DNA from: Marinobacterium sp. xm-d-530
Lineage (GTDB): Bacteria > Pseudomonadota > Gammaproteobacteria > Pseudomonadales > Balneatricaceae
Length of the DNA: 64,000 bases
Reading direction: 5' to 3'
Assembly: GCF_013283365.1 (NCBI RefSeq)
Contig: NZ_WBYM01000005.1
Coordinates: forward strand, 62,001 to 126,000
In this document: one piece after another, positions 36,662 through 46,087 of the stretch
How positions within the stretch are numbered: position 1 is the stretch's first letter
Layout: each line of letters starts with the position of its first letter
Notes under the pieces: model-generated
Database searches by the model: none
What the model saw: the letters and a program-made list of their open reading frames with translations, nothing else
Told to the model about the DNA's origin: nothing
Translations under genes and position numbers: made by a program

Positions 36662-37948
36662 TCATTGTGCCAGCAGATCAGCCCACTCAGCTTTGAGTGC
36701 TTCGAGCTCGTTTTCCGCTTTCTGCTTCGCTTTTTTCTTAAGGCTTGCAACCTCTTCTGTTTTCGCTGCAACAATCGCTTTAGCTTCTGCGGCAGGATCT
36801 TCTGCATTGGCTACCTGATCCAATTGAGGCTGTGCACCACGGAGAATGGCACGACGGCGCCCCTCTTCAATGCGCGCTAACTCTTCTGCTGTAAGCTCTT
36901 TCTGCTTGGCTTTCTGCTTTTCAGCCTTAGGTGCTACATAGGTCAACGGACGAATACCGGCCGCGATACGAACCTTTTCAAGCAGTGGAGCCGCTTCTGC
37001 ACGTGCTTTTTCAGCGCCTTTATGAAGCTCAGCTTCAACGGCATCAAGATTGTTCATCAACTCGTTGTAACGTGCACGTGGCGCAGACAATTTGGCATCC
37101 AGGAACTCAAACAACTCTCGCTTTGCTTCACCCCAAGCGATGCCATTTTCAAACGCTGATCGCATGGCTGCACTTTCGTCCTTATTAGCGAACAGATTGT
37201 AAAGCTGAAAGATGGTGCTGTTATCGGCATCCTTAGGCTCACCCGGCTCACGCAGGTCAGTTTTAATCTGATTGATGAGCTTGCGTAGCTGATCGGTTGG
37301 TGCAAACAGAGGAATCGTATTGTCGTAACTCTTGGACATCTTACGACCATCCAAACCGGGGATCAGTTGAGTCTCTTCATCCACCTGAGCTTCTGGAAGA
37401 GTAAACAACTCTTCATAGGTATGGTTGAACTTACCGGCAATATCACGCGCCATTTCGATGTGTTGAATCTGATCCTTACCTACCGGAATCTTATGCGCGT
37501 TGAACATCAGAATGTCTGCCGCCATTAGAATGGGGTAGCTAAACAGGCCCATGGTGATGCCATCGTCCAGATCCTCTGACCCAGCATCACGGTTAGCATC
37601 GACTGAAGCTTTATAAGCATGAGCACGGTTCATCAAACCCTTAGAACACATACAAGTAAGAATCCAAGTGAGTTCTGGAATCTCTGGTATATCGGTCTGG
37701 CGATAGAAGGTCGCTTTATCGGTATCCAATCCAAGTGCCAACCAGGTCGCAGCAATTTCGCGTGTTGATTGCGCCACTCGTTCTGGATCGTGACATTTGA
37801 TCAGTGCGTGGTAATCCGCCAAAAAGAAGAACGAGTTGGTGTTTGGATTAAGGGTCGCTTCAATCGCAGGTTTAATCGCACCTAGGTAGTTACCAATGTG
37901 AGGAGTACCGGTGGTTGTGATACCTGTTAAAACGCGTGTATTGCTCAT
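36662..37948 (-). CDS. trpS: Tryptophanyl-tRNA synthetase
   Basis: Class I synthetase of 428 residues. The HIGH-type motif is [17 protein letters not shown] at the N-terminus and the KMSKS motif is in [18 protein letters not shown]. The start [10 protein letters not shown] is the family N-terminus; a 24-residue upstream extension has no support. It belongs to the longer TrpS type, whose C-terminal ~120 residues form a charged Lys/Glu/Ala-rich tail ([20 protein letters not shown]). A terminator follows ~35 bp later. Confidence 0.94.
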   Translation of the reverse strand: MSNTRVLTGITTTGTPHIGNYLGAIKPAIEATLNPNTNSFFFLADYHALIKCHDPERVAQSTREIAATWLALGLDTDKATFYRQTDIPEIPELTWILTCMCSKGLMNRAHAYKASVDANRDAGSEDLDDGITMGLFSYPILMAADILMFNAHKIPVGKDQIQHIEMARDIAGKFNHTYEELFTLPEAQVDEETQLIPGLDGRKMSKSYDNTIPLFAPTDQLRKLINQIKTDLREPGEPKDADNSTIFQLYNLFANKDESAAMRSAFENGIAWGEAKRELFEFLDAKLSAPRARYNELMNNLDAVEAELHKGAEKARAEAAPLLEKVRIAAGIRPLTYVAPKAEKQKAKQKELTAEELARIEEGRRRAILRGAQPQLDQVANAEDPAAEAKAIVAAKTEEVASLKKKAKQKAENELEALKAEWADLLAQ

Positions 37949-38084
37949 GGAACACTCAAGAGTCTGTGTGAAAATTAAGGTGCAGATTCTACACAGTTGT
38001 GGCTGTAACGCCCACCCCAATCCATTTGCACTTGCCGGTTATTGCAGGTTTAATTTAGGCACTGTTAATTTAAGGAATCATTTG

Positions 38085-38354
38085 ATGGATAGCCAACTTC
38101 CGTCCTACATCACTCTGTTAGGCTTTGTAGTGCCTGCCCTGGTTTTTATCATTCGTTTAGATCGCTACCAAGCGGCGACTATCGTACACGCGCTGTTGAT
38201 GGCTCTGCTCTGTCTATTTGTTGGCTTCCTGTTCTCTGGGGCCGCCATTAAGTTAATGAGCCTTAGCAACCCCCTACTCACCTCAGGCATGGTGGTTGTT
38301 GGATCTGGGGTTGCTACACTGGCGAGATTGATCTGGATAAAGCGCTTCGCGTAA
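38085..38354 (+). CDS. Small hypothetical membrane protein
   Basis: An 89-residue protein with three predicted membrane helices (ITLLGFVVPALVFIIRL, IVHALLMALLCLFVGFLF, LLTSGMVVVGSGVATLARLI). AAGGA eight bases before the ATG sets the start; a longer in-frame reading runs antisense into trpS and is rejected. I do not recognise the family. It is ~48 bp upstream of yaaA on the same strand and may be co-transcribed with it. Confidence 0.6.
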   Translation: MDSQLPSYITLLGFVVPALVFIIRLDRYQAATIVHALLMALLCLFVGFLFSGAAIKLMSLSNPLLTSGMVVVGSGVATLARLIWIKRFA

Positions 38355-38401
38355 TAACTACCAAATTATCTTTTCAAACAATTTAACTGAAGACTTTTTC
38401 G

Positions 38402-39178
38402 ATGCTACTACTGATATCACCTGCCAAGACCCTCGATTATGAGACACCGGTCACCACGCAACTGAAAAGTGAACCGGAGTTTACCGACCGGGCTGAGACG
38501 CTGATCAACAACTTGCGTGACTACGCGCCGCAAGATATTGCTGAACTGATGAAGCTCAGCGACAAACTGGCCTCTTTGAACGTGGCGCGTTACCAGAGCT
38601 GGGTAAAAGAGCATAACGAGACGAATGCTAAACAGGCGATGTTAGCCTTTAAAGGCGATGTCTACACCGGCTTGGATGCTGATTCGTTCGACGAAGCGGA
38701 CTACCAATTTGCACAGAACCACCTAAGAATTCTGTCCGGCCTCTATGGTCTCCTAAAACCGATGGATTTGATGCAGCCTTACCGCTTAGAGATGGGCACA
38801 AAACTTGAAAACGAAGCTGGTAAAAACCTCTACAGCTACTGGGGTTCAACGATTACCGATCGCCTCAATGACGAGTTAGACAGTGATAAAACACCGGTCG
38901 TTGTGAATCTTGCGTCGAACGAGTACTTCAAGTCGGTGCAAGCTAAAGCACTTAATGCTCGCCTTATCAGCCCAGAGTTTAAAGATCTGAAAAACGGCCA
39001 ATATAAGATTATTAGCTTCTACGCGAAAAAGGCACGCGGCCTAATGACCCGCTACGCCATAAAGAACCGCATTGAGAATCCAGAGGATCTGAAACAGTTT
39101 GATCTAGAGGGTTATGCATTTAATGCGTCGATGAGTGAAGGAGATAAGTGGGTGTTTACGCGGGATCATGCGGAGTAA
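38402..39178 (+). CDS. yaaA: Peroxide stress protein YaaA
   Basis: A 258-residue cytoplasmic member of the DUF328/UPF0246 family. The N-terminus [16 protein letters not shown] and the blocks [47 protein letters not shown] and [15 protein letters not shown] are diagnostic. In E. coli YaaA limits free iron under peroxide stress and binds DNA. It is convergent to clpX, separated by a family-C composite and a bidirectional terminator. Confidence 0.93.
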   Translation: MLLLISPAKTLDYETPVTTQLKSEPEFTDRAETLINNLRDYAPQDIAELMKLSDKLASLNVARYQSWVKEHNETNAKQAMLAFKGDVYTGLDADSFDEADYQFAQNHLRILSGLYGLLKPMDLMQPYRLEMGTKLENEAGKNLYSYWGSTITDRLNDELDSDKTPVVVNLASNEYFKSVQAKALNARLISPEFKDLKNGQYKIISFYAKKARGLMTRYAIKNRIENPEDLKQFDLEGYAFNASMSEGDKWVFTRDHAE

Positions 39179-39189
39179 CGGAACAACTT

Positions 39190-39272
39190 GGTGACTGGCT
39201 TTAGCCTGTCATCCGCCTGATCCGCCTCTACAATTTAGTTCGAAAGCGGGTGACAGGCTGAAGCCAGTCACC
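39190..39272. repeat. Family-C composite inverted pair
   Basis: GTGACTGGCTTTAGCCTGTCAT (plus) and GACAGGCTGAAGCCAGTCACC (minus) flank a shortened core that keeps TACAATTTAGTTCGAAAGC. This copy is ~15 bp shorter than those at 34.9 and 36.0 kb. Confidence 0.85.
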
Positions 39273-39283
39273 TAACACGGAGT

Positions 39284-39313
39284 AAAAAAAGACCGCCAAT
39301 AGGCGGTCTTTTT
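39284..39313. terminator. Bidirectional intrinsic terminator
   Basis: AAAAAAGACCGCC / GGCGGTCTTTTTT with an AATA loop lies between convergent yaaA and clpX and has T-runs on both strands. Confidence 0.93.
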
Positions 39314-39324
39314 TATTGCTTAGA

Positions 39325-40596
39325 TCAAGCGTCCGGTGACGCTTTATCGAGCTGTTGTGTCTCGTACATCAGGATCGGATCATTCTTATCTTTAATCACA
39401 CCCTGATCGATCACCACTTTCGATACACCCTCTAGAGACGGTAGTTCGTACATGATCTCGAGCAGTTTAGACTCTAGGATTGAACGTAGACCACGCGCAC
39501 CGGTTTTACGCTCAAGGGCCAACTCAGCCACAGCGAACAGTGCATCTTCACGGAACTCTAGATCAGCACCTTCCATCTCAAACAGTGCTTGGTACTGCTT
39601 AGTCAGGCTGTTTTTAGGCTCAGTCAAAATCTGAATCAATGCCTCTTGATCCAATTCAGAGAGCGTCGCGATCATCGGTAGACGACCAATAAACTCTGGA
39701 ATCAGACCAAACTTCACTAGATCTTCCGCTTCAACGTCGTGAATGCGATCGACACCCTTCTCGTCATCTTTACTACGAACGGTAGCACTGAAGCCGATTG
39801 AGCTTCGCTCACTGCGATCGGCAATGATCTTCTCTAGCCCAGCAAAGGCACCACCGACGATGAACAGGATGTTAGAGGTGTCTACCTGCAAAAACTCCTG
39901 CTGAGGGTGTTTACGGCCACCCTGTGGCGGTACAGAGGCAACGGTACCTTCAATCAGTTTCAGAAGCGCCTGCTGTACGCCCTCACCCGACACATCACGC
40001 GTGATTGATGGGTTGTCGGACTTACGCGAGATCTTATCGATCTCATCAATGTAGATAATGCCCTGTTGTGCTTTCTCTACATCGTAGTCACATTTCTGCA
40101 GCAACTTCTGAACAATGTTCTCAACGTCTTCACCGACGTAACCTGCTTCAGTCAGCGTCGTTGCATCAGCCATAGTGAAGGGTACATTCAACATACGCGC
40201 TAGCGTCTGCGCCAACAGAGTTTTGCCGCTACCCGTAGGGCCGATCAGCAGAATGTTGGACTTGCTCAGCTCAACGTCACTGTTTTTACCTGTAGCTCGT
40301 AGGCGTTTGTAATGGTTATAAACCGCTACAGCCAACACTTTCTTGGCACGCTCTTGACCGATCACATACTCATCAAGATTGTCTTTAATCTGACTCGGCG
40401 TAGGGAGCGTTTCGTCATCCTGTGACTCTTCGATCTCCGCCATCTCCTCAGTGATGATGTCGTTACACAGATCGACACACTCATCACAGATGAAGACTGA
40501 AGGACCAGCAATCAGCTTGCGTACTTCATCCTGGCTTTTGCCACAGAATGAACAAAATAGCTTGCTGTCGTTCTGATCGTTGTTCTCTTCAGACAT
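39325..40596 (-). CDS. clpX: Clp protease ATP-binding subunit ClpX
   Basis: A 423-residue AAA+ unfoldase. The N-terminal C4 zinc finger (CSFCGKS...CDECVDLC) binds adaptors and substrates. Walker A is [18 protein letters not shown], Walker [16 protein letters not shown], and the ClpP-docking IGF loop is in [18 protein letters not shown] precedes the ATG. It is 19 bp downstream of clpP on the same strand. The IGF loop is conserved even though the partner ClpP has an altered C-terminal half. Confidence 0.96.
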   Translation of the reverse strand: MSEENNDQNDSKLFCSFCGKSQDEVRKLIAGPSVFICDECVDLCNDIITEEMAEIEESQDDETLPTPSQIKDNLDEYVIGQERAKKVLAVAVYNHYKRLRATGKNSDVELSKSNILLIGPTGSGKTLLAQTLARMLNVPFTMADATTLTEAGYVGEDVENIVQKLLQKCDYDVEKAQQGIIYIDEIDKISRKSDNPSITRDVSGEGVQQALLKLIEGTVASVPPQGGRKHPQQEFLQVDTSNILFIVGGAFAGLEKIIADRSERSSIGFSATVRSKDDEKGVDRIHDVEAEDLVKFGLIPEFIGRLPMIATLSELDQEALIQILTEPKNSLTKQYQALFEMEGADLEFREDALFAVAELALERKTGARGLRSILESKLLEIMYELPSLEGVSKVVIDQGVIKDKNDPILMYETQQLDKASPDA

Positions 40597-40615
40597 GTTA
40601 ATTCCTCTAAAAAGA

Positions 40616-41281
40616 TCAGCCTTCGCGACTGGTTAGTACTTTATCGGCTAGACCAAATTCCACCGCCTGCTCGGCTGATAGGAAGGTGTCGTGCTTCATG
40701 ATTTCGTACAGTTCTTCATACGATTTACCCGCAGTATTGCGTTCAGCGTAGATCTCAGTCAAACGATCGTTAAGGCGTTTAGCCTCTTCCATGTGACGAC
40801 GGGCATCTTCAAACTCAAGCTCTTGTACATGTACAGAGCCACGTGTACCTGGTGTACCTGAGCTGACACGGTGAATCATTGTACGTGATTCAGGTAGCAA
40901 GAAACGCTTACCTTTGGCGCCGGCCATCGCAAGGAATGAGCCCATGCTAGCCGCTTGACCCAATACCATGGTGCTGACATCCGGTTTAATGAACTGCATG
41001 GTATCGTAGATCGCCATACCAGCAGTGACCGATCCACCAGGTGAATTGATGTATAAGTGGATATCTTTTTCTGGATTTTCCGCTTCCAAAAAGAGCATCT
41101 GTGCGACGATCAGGTTCGCCATGTGATCTTCCACAGGACCGACCATAAAGATTACTCGCTCTTTTAATAGGCGAGAGTAAATATCGTAAGCACGCTCACC
41201 ACGTGAACTCTGCTCGACAACCATTGGCACCAAGCCACTGTCTGTTACATCAAATGGGCGGCCTGAGTAGATATCTGACAT
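40616..41281 (-). CDS. clpP: Clp protease proteolytic subunit ClpP, handle-region variant
   Basis: A 221-residue serine protease, about 12 residues longer than usual. The first two-thirds are canonical ([36 protein letters not shown]) with catalytic S in [11 protein letters not shown] and H in [10 protein letters not shown]. After that His the usual HQPLGGxxGQATDIEIHA is replaced by [20 protein letters not shown] plus a charged helix, before the catalytic Asp in [18 protein letters not shown]. His-Asp spacing is 61 residues against 49 in E. coli. The triad is intact, so it is likely active, but handle-helix stacking may differ. Start is the ATG directly after an in-frame TTG. Confidence 0.92.
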   Translation of the reverse strand: MSDIYSGRPFDVTDSGLVPMVVEQSSRGERAYDIYSRLLKERVIFMVGPVEDHMANLIVAQMLFLEAENPEKDIHLYINSPGGSVTAGMAIYDTMQFIKPDVSTMVLGQAASMGSFLAMAGAKGKRFLLPESRTMIHRVSSGTPGTRGSVHVQELEFEDARRHMEEAKRLNDRLTEIYAERNTAGKSYEELYEIMKHDTFLSAEQAVEFGLADKVLTSREG

Positions 41282-41314
41282 CAATAGTTTTCCTTATTCA
41301 CGGCACTAATAACC

Positions 41315-41379
41315 AAAAAACGACAGCCAGCTTTCGCTAACTGCCGTTTTTTATAGGGATCTAAACGAGGTTTAGATCC
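41315..41379 (-). terminator. Tandem hairpins terminating tig
   Basis: Reading the minus strand, a perfect GGATCTAAAC / GTTTAGATCC hairpin is followed by AAAAAACGGCAG-TTAGC-GAAA-GCTGG-CTGTCGTTTTTT, a strong terminator with a GAAA loop. Only ~33 bp remain between it and the clpP start codon. Confidence 0.88.
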
Positions 41380-41394
41380 ATTACTCAACAATAA

Positions 41395-42699
41395 TTACTG
41401 CTGAGCCGGCTTAAGAGCTTCTTCGTAGCTGACTTTAACTTCCTTCACCTTAGCAGATGCAAGAAGGTGGTCAACAACTTCGTCTTCTAGAGCAAGGCTA
41501 CGGATCTGATTTAGCATCTGTTCGTTGCCTTTGTAGTAGCTGATCACTTCATCAGCATCGTCGTAGCTCTCTGCGATGTCTGCAAGAATCGCATCAACAC
41601 GCTCGTCAGTCGCTTCAAGGTTACCCGCTTTGATCACTTCTTGTACTAGAAGACCGATCTTAACGCGACGGATTGCCTGCTCTTCGAACAGCTCTTTAGG
41701 TAGAGTGTTTGGATCGATTTGAGCCTGGCCACCAAACTGCTGAACCGCTTGCTGACGAAGTACGTTCACTTCATCATCGATCATTGCTGCTGGTGCTTCG
41801 ATTTCGTTCTGAGCGATCAGTGCATCGAATACAGCGGTTTTAGTCTTAGTTTTAAGCGCGTGGTTCATTTCACGAGCCATGTTCTTTTCAACTTCTGCTT
41901 TGAATTCAGCTTCGTCTGCAGAAGAGACACCGAACTTAGCGAAGAACTCTTCGTTTAGCTCAGGAAGTTCTGGTTTAGACACTTCGTTAAGCTTCATCTT
42001 GAAGGTTGCAGCTTTACCCGCTAGCGCTTCAGACTGGTACTCTTCAGGGAAAGTGACTTCTACGTCGAACTCTTCGCCTTTCTTCTTACCGATGATGCCA
42101 TCTTCGAAACCAGGGATCATGCTACCAGAACCGATTACTAGGTCTTGGTCTTCTGCTTTACCGCCTTCGAACGCTTCGCCATCTACGAAACCTTCAAAGT
42201 CGATGTTAACTTGGAAGCCTTCTTTAACCATGCCGCGAGTCGCTTTAAACGTGCTCTGCTGCTTGCGAAGTGTGTCGATCATGTTCTTAACGTCAGCCGC
42301 TTTGATCGATGCTGTTGCTTTCTCAACTTCAACGCCCGCTAGATCTTTTAGTTCGATCTCTGGGTAAACGTCGAATGTCGCAACGTATGCAAAGTCTTCA
42401 CCTTCTTTATCAGTTTTGAACTCGATAGAAGGAGCGCCTGCTGGCATTAGTGATTCCTGCTGAACAGCTTCGTAGAAAGTCTCTTGTACGACGCGGTTTA
42501 GTACTTCGTAACGAATCGCGTCACCGTACATACGCTTAATCACTTTTGCAGGTACTTTACCTGGACGGAAACCGTCCATACGGCGAGTGCGAGCCTGCTG
42601 TACAACCTGCTTCTCAACGTCAGTATCGATACGTTCGGCCGGAACAGTCACGGTTAGTTGGCGCTGAAGGCCTGAAGTAGTCTCTACAGAAACTTGCAT
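41395..42699 (-). CDS. tig: Trigger factor
   Basis: Ribosome-bound chaperone and prolyl isomerase of 434 residues. The N-terminal ribosome-binding signature is RRMDGFRPGKVPAKVIKRMYG. The FKBP domain follows (~150-245, with GFVDGEAFEGGKAEDQDLVIGSG split across it), then the helical substrate-binding C-terminus. The start MQVSVETTSG is set by GAGGAA upstream; a longer reading adds 11 residues without support. Codon use is strongly biased, as expected for a highly expressed gene. It is upstream of clpP but separated by strong terminators. Confidence 0.95.
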   Translation of the reverse strand: MQVSVETTSGLQRQLTVTVPAERIDTDVEKQVVQQARTRRMDGFRPGKVPAKVIKRMYGDAIRYEVLNRVVQETFYEAVQQESLMPAGAPSIEFKTDKEGEDFAYVATFDVYPEIELKDLAGVEVEKATASIKAADVKNMIDTLRKQQSTFKATRGMVKEGFQVNIDFEGFVDGEAFEGGKAEDQDLVIGSGSMIPGFEDGIIGKKKGEEFDVEVTFPEEYQSEALAGKAATFKMKLNEVSKPELPELNEEFFAKFGVSSADEAEFKAEVEKNMAREMNHALKTKTKTAVFDALIAQNEIEAPAAMIDDEVNVLRQQAVQQFGGQAQIDPNTLPKELFEEQAIRRVKIGLLVQEVIKAGNLEATDERVDAILADIAESYDDADEVISYYKGNEQMLNQIRSLALEDEVVDHLLASAKVKEVKVSYEEALKPAQQ

Positions 42700-42920
42700 G
42701 GAATTCCTCATTAATTCTTTTGAGAGTGTCAAACTCTTCTGTCATCAAAAATGACGCAGTCCGAGTCATTAAAATCAAGCGCGAAATTTTCCGGTAACTG
42801 AGCCCATTAGTCAAGTAAACAAGCCAACAGAACTGAAAAAGTTACAAGGTATAGAAAACGAAGATGAGCTTGGTAATGTGAGCGATAAAAAAGAGGGAAC
42901 TTCTAAGGGGTGTTTCCAGA

Positions 42921-43005
<85 letters not shown>

Positions 43006-43059
43006 ATCTGGATTGTTGCGATTCGGCTGAGCCGAACAGTGTTGCTCGTTATAAAAGTA

Positions 43060-43144
<85 letters not shown>

Positions 43145-43169
43145 ATACTTTTATGATGTACCCAAAAAT

Positions 43170-43245
43170 TGGGGTGGATGATGGGGCTCGAACCCACGAC
43201 CACCGGAATCACAATCCGGGGCTCTACCAACTGAGCTACACCCAC
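43170..43245 (-). tRNA. tRNA-His (GTG anticodon)
   Basis: Anticodon loop TTGTGAT between CCGGA/TCCGG; acceptor GTGGGTG/CATCCAC-type pairing; T-arm GTGGGTTCGAGCCCCAT; CCA encoded. The base preceding the 5' end is G on the minus strand, supplying the usual extra G-1 of tRNA-His. Confidence 0.95.
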
Positions 43246-43272
43246 CATTGTGGTACATCTGGACAGGTTGCT

Positions 43273-43349
43273 TGGCGCGCCCAGCAGGGCTCGAACCTGC
43301 AACCTACGGCTTAGAAGGCCGTTGCTCTATCCAATTGAGCTATGGGCGC
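43273..43349 (-). tRNA. tRNA-Arg (TCT anticodon)
   Basis: A 77-nt tRNA; anticodon loop CTTCTAA between ACGGC/GCCGT (reads AGA); acceptor GCGCCCA/TGGGCGC; CCA encoded. First tRNA of the cluster, ~60 bp after its promoter. Confidence 0.95.
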
Positions 43350-43411
43350 CTAACGTGCTGCCCGACCTCACAAGTGACTGGATGGAAGTCGTCATCTGCG
43401 AGGAGGTGCGT

Positions 43412-43440
43412 ATCCTACGACCTGACCTGCAGGTGGTCAA
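43412..43440 (-). promoter_or_regulatory. Promoter of the Arg-His-Leu-Leu tRNA cluster
   Basis: On the minus strand TTGACC (43440-43435) and TAGGAT (43417-43412) are 17 bp apart, a near-consensus sigma-70 promoter. An A/T-rich stretch of 5'-GAAAAAAAATCTTTAAAAAAG type lies just upstream and resembles an UP element. Confidence 0.75.
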
Positions 43441-43546
43441 TACCCTGTTTTACTTTTTTAAAGATTTTTTTTCGTTTTGATTAATAGTTGATCAGAAACC
43501 GGGGATTTCGGTGCTTTAGCTGGGGTTTCTGGAAGACGGTGAGGTG

Positions 43547-43782
43547 GCGGATGACAGGCTGAAGACCTGTCACCGGAGAATTAACCAAGCTACGGAGTGG
43601 CGGTGACTGGCTTTCAGCCTGTCACCGGAGAATTACGTTCGCGGTTTGTCGCTTCGCGCCAATTCGCTCCTACAGTCGAGCTAAGCAAAAAGAGCGTTGC
43701 GAAGTCTTACTGTAGGAGCGCTCTGCCTCTAAGGCAGACCGCGATCAGGAGTGGCGGTGACTGGCTTTCAGCCTGTCATCCG
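43547..43782. repeat. Mixed repeat block: C, C, D, D-like, C
   Basis: This is the gene-free stretch between the tRNA promoter and cysS. It holds a family-C arm (minus, ~43547-43574), C (plus, ~43602-43627), D (minus, ~43639-43674), a D-headed unit with a different hairpin (TGTAGGAGCGCTCTGCC then AAGGCAGACCGCGATC, 43711-43747) and C (plus, ~43755-43782). The 43441-43546 part shows only AT-rich sequence. Confidence 0.82.
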
Positions 43783-43795
43783 CTCTCAAAGGCAA

Positions 43796-45181
43796 CTACC
43801 CTTCCCGATACCAAGTCGTTCCTTCTGGCCCATCTTTAAGGATGACTCCCGCAGCAGCCAACTGATCACGAATTTCATCAGAGCGGGCAAAGTCTTTGTT
43901 CGCTCTCGCCTCTTTACGCTCAACGATCAACGCTTCCACTTCATCGCCACTGATCTCTCCGGCACCGCCCTGCTGTAGAAAATCTTTAGGGTTTTGCTGC
44001 AATAGACCGACAACTCCGGCAAGCGCCTTAATCTGACCTGCCAATTGTGAAGCCGCTGCCTCATCTTTACCTTTCAGGCGGTTTAGCTCACTGGCCATCT
44101 CAAACAGCACGGCAAACGCCATTGGGGTATTAAAGTCATCATCCATCGCGGCAAAGAATCGATCGCTGTAGTCGTTTGAGGCGATCTCGACTTCAGGTAT
44201 CTCTACCCCGTCGAGTGCTTGATAGAAACGATCCAGTGCCGAACGGGCCTCTTTAAGGCTATCCAGCGAGTAATCGATCGAAGAGCGGTAATGCACACTC
44301 GATAAGAAGTAGCGAACCACCTCTGGGTTATGCTCTTTAAGCACTTCACGAATCGTAAAGAAGTTACCCAACGACTTGGACATCTTCTCTTTGTTCACTC
44401 GCACAGGGCCAGCATGCATCCAATAGTTAACATAGGTCTTGCCATTGGCGGCTTCCGACTGAGCAATCTCGTTTTCATGGTGTGGGAACGGAAGATCAGG
44501 TCCGCCACCGTGAATATCAAAGGTTTCACCTAGACAGCATTTAGACATTGCTGAACACTCAATGTGCCAACCTGGACGGCCAGCTCCCCAAGGCGACTCC
44601 CAACTGGTCTCACCTGGTTTAGCCGCTTTCCAAAGTACAAAGTCGAGTGGACTCTCTTTTGCTGCCTCAACCTCGACACGAGCACCTGAACGAAGCTCGT
44701 CAATCACCTTATTGGTTAGGCGTCCATAACTCTCGAACTTCTCGACACGATAGTAGACATCACCGTTGGCCGCTGCATAGGCAAAACCCTTGTCGATAAG
44801 GGCTTGGACCATGTCGATAATGTCTTGAATGTGATGGGTTGCACGCGGCTCTTGATCCGGACGCAGTACGCTTAACGACGCCTCATCTTCATGCATCGCC
44901 TCAATCATACGCTGAGTCAGCTGATCAGGTGTCTCACCATTCTCTGCTGCGCGCTTTAGAATCTTGTCATCGACATCGGTGATGTTTCGAACATACTCAA
45001 CCTCCCATCCACGCGCCCGCAGGTAACGAGTGATCACATCAAACGAGACCATGACTCGCGCATGACCTATATGACACAGATCGTAGACGGTCACCCCGCA
45101 GACATACATGCGGATTTTACCCGCTTCAATCGGAGTGAAGGGCTGCTTTGATTTTGAAAGTGTGTTGTATAGTTGAAACAT
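43796..45181 (-). CDS. cysS: Cysteinyl-tRNA synthetase
   Basis: Class I synthetase of 461 residues, equal to E. coli CysS. The HIGH motif and first zinc ligand are in [17 protein letters not shown], other zinc ligands in [15 protein letters not shown] and [10 protein letters not shown], and the KMSKS motif in [17 protein letters not shown]. It is the last gene of a glnS-lipoprotein-cysS unit, 12 bp after the lipoprotein gene, so two synthetases flank one lipoprotein in the same transcript. Confidence 0.96.
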   Translation of the reverse strand: MFQLYNTLSKSKQPFTPIEAGKIRMYVCGVTVYDLCHIGHARVMVSFDVITRYLRARGWEVEYVRNITDVDDKILKRAAENGETPDQLTQRMIEAMHEDEASLSVLRPDQEPRATHHIQDIIDMVQALIDKGFAYAAANGDVYYRVEKFESYGRLTNKVIDELRSGARVEVEAAKESPLDFVLWKAAKPGETSWESPWGAGRPGWHIECSAMSKCCLGETFDIHGGGPDLPFPHHENEIAQSEAANGKTYVNYWMHAGPVRVNKEKMSKSLGNFFTIREVLKEHNPEVVRYFLSSVHYRSSIDYSLDSLKEARSALDRFYQALDGVEIPEVEIASNDYSDRFFAAMDDDFNTPMAFAVLFEMASELNRLKGKDEAAASQLAGQIKALAGVVGLLQQNPKDFLQQGGAGEISGDEVEALIVERKEARANKDFARSDEIRDQLAAAGVILKDGPEGTTWYREG

Positions 45182-45193
45182 ACTCTATCCGTA

Positions 45194-46087
45194 TTAATGC
45201 ATTTGAGTTGGCAGCTTAACCTCTGCCAACAACGCGCCACCCAGCGGACTGGTTTCGCGTGAAATCAATAAATGACCTTGGTACCAGTGAATCGCTTCCC
45301 ACTGCCCCATCTTCGCCAGTGAGTAGCGCACCGCCTGATCAAACTCTGCCTCTCCCTGATACACTGGAACTATCCAGATGAAGGGCTGGGTGACGGCAAA
45401 GCCACTGCCATAACCTATAAGCGCTAAACGACGACTCTTTGCGTCATAATCAGCACCGGTAATTAAACCGGCCACATCAAAACTCTGGTGCGAACTTACC
45501 GACTGTTGATCAGAGTTTGGATCGACTATATAGAGCCGACTCTTTTGATCTCGCCAATTCTTAGTAAAGAGCCAGTAGTTACCGTCAACCTCTGTGACTG
45601 CTTCACAGTCACGATTGTGATCCTGGCGCTCTACCGCTGGCGTGACATCAGCCAATTTCACATTAATGGTATTGGCATCCACCAAGCCTTGGCTCTCCTC
45701 TAGCTGATCCCAACTGATTGAGTGGAACTGAAACCAGATACGATCACCGCGATTATTTCCGCAATCAGCAATGACCAGCGCCTCACTGGTGGTAATCAGT
45801 GACTCCCAATCAAGATTAGCCGCATTCCTTAGGGTAACCTTTTCCACCTTTGTGGCTGAGTCATCCGTTAAATCAAACCCATAAAGGATGGGATCATTAC
45901 CGCCATCATTAATGGACCATAGGGTCTGATTGTGAAGCGCCAAACCAGAGCCTTCTGGCAAATTTTCGCCTAAGGAGCGAATCGATGTTGGCATCAATCT
46001 CAGCTCTGACCACTGCGCTCGATTCACCGGTGACGATGAACAACCGATCAAGATCAGCAGTGGAAGAGCCAGAGAGATCCAGCGCAT
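45194..46087 (-). CDS. Putative lipoprotein with beta-propeller-like repeats
   Basis: A 297-residue exported lipoprotein: signal MRWISLALPLLILIG and lipobox LIGC at Cys16, followed by SSSP, which does not carry the Asp inner-membrane retention signal. The mature part has recurring short beta-strand segments with WSINDGGNDPILYGFD, DWESLITTSEALVIADCGNN and YWLFTKNW, suggestive of a propeller fold. I do not recognise a named family. Its ATG is contiguous with the glnS stop codon, so translation is coupled between two tRNA synthetase genes; no functional tie is evident. Confidence 0.65.
   Translation of the reverse strand: MRWISLALPLLILIGCSSSPVNRAQWSELRLMPTSIRSLGENLPEGSGLALHNQTLWSINDGGNDPILYGFDLTDDSATKVEKVTLRNAANLDWESLITTSEALVIADCGNNRGDRIWFQFHSISWDQLEESQGLVDANTINVKLADVTPAVERQDHNRDCEAVTEVDGNYWLFTKNWRDQKSRLYIVDPNSDQQSVSSHQSFDVAGLITGADYDAKSRRLALIGYGSGFAVTQPFIWIVPVYQGEAEFDQAVRYSLAKMGQWEAIHWYQGHLLISRETSPLGGALLAEVKLPTQMH

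Noticed and set aside
37911-38084. 58-residue N-terminal extension of the small membrane protein before yaaA
   Set aside because: It runs antisense into trpS and its promoter; AAGGA supports the internal ATG at 38085.
40616-41281. Loss of the ClpP catalytic Asp
   Set aside because: On counting the alignment, the Asp of KHDTFLS lines up with the E. coli catalytic Asp of ERDRFLS, so the triad is complete.
41879-42367. 162-residue reading frame antisense to tig
   Set aside because: Its Ser/Ala/Pro-rich composition is what antisense reading of a strongly codon-biased gene gives; there is no ribosome site and tig is unambiguous.
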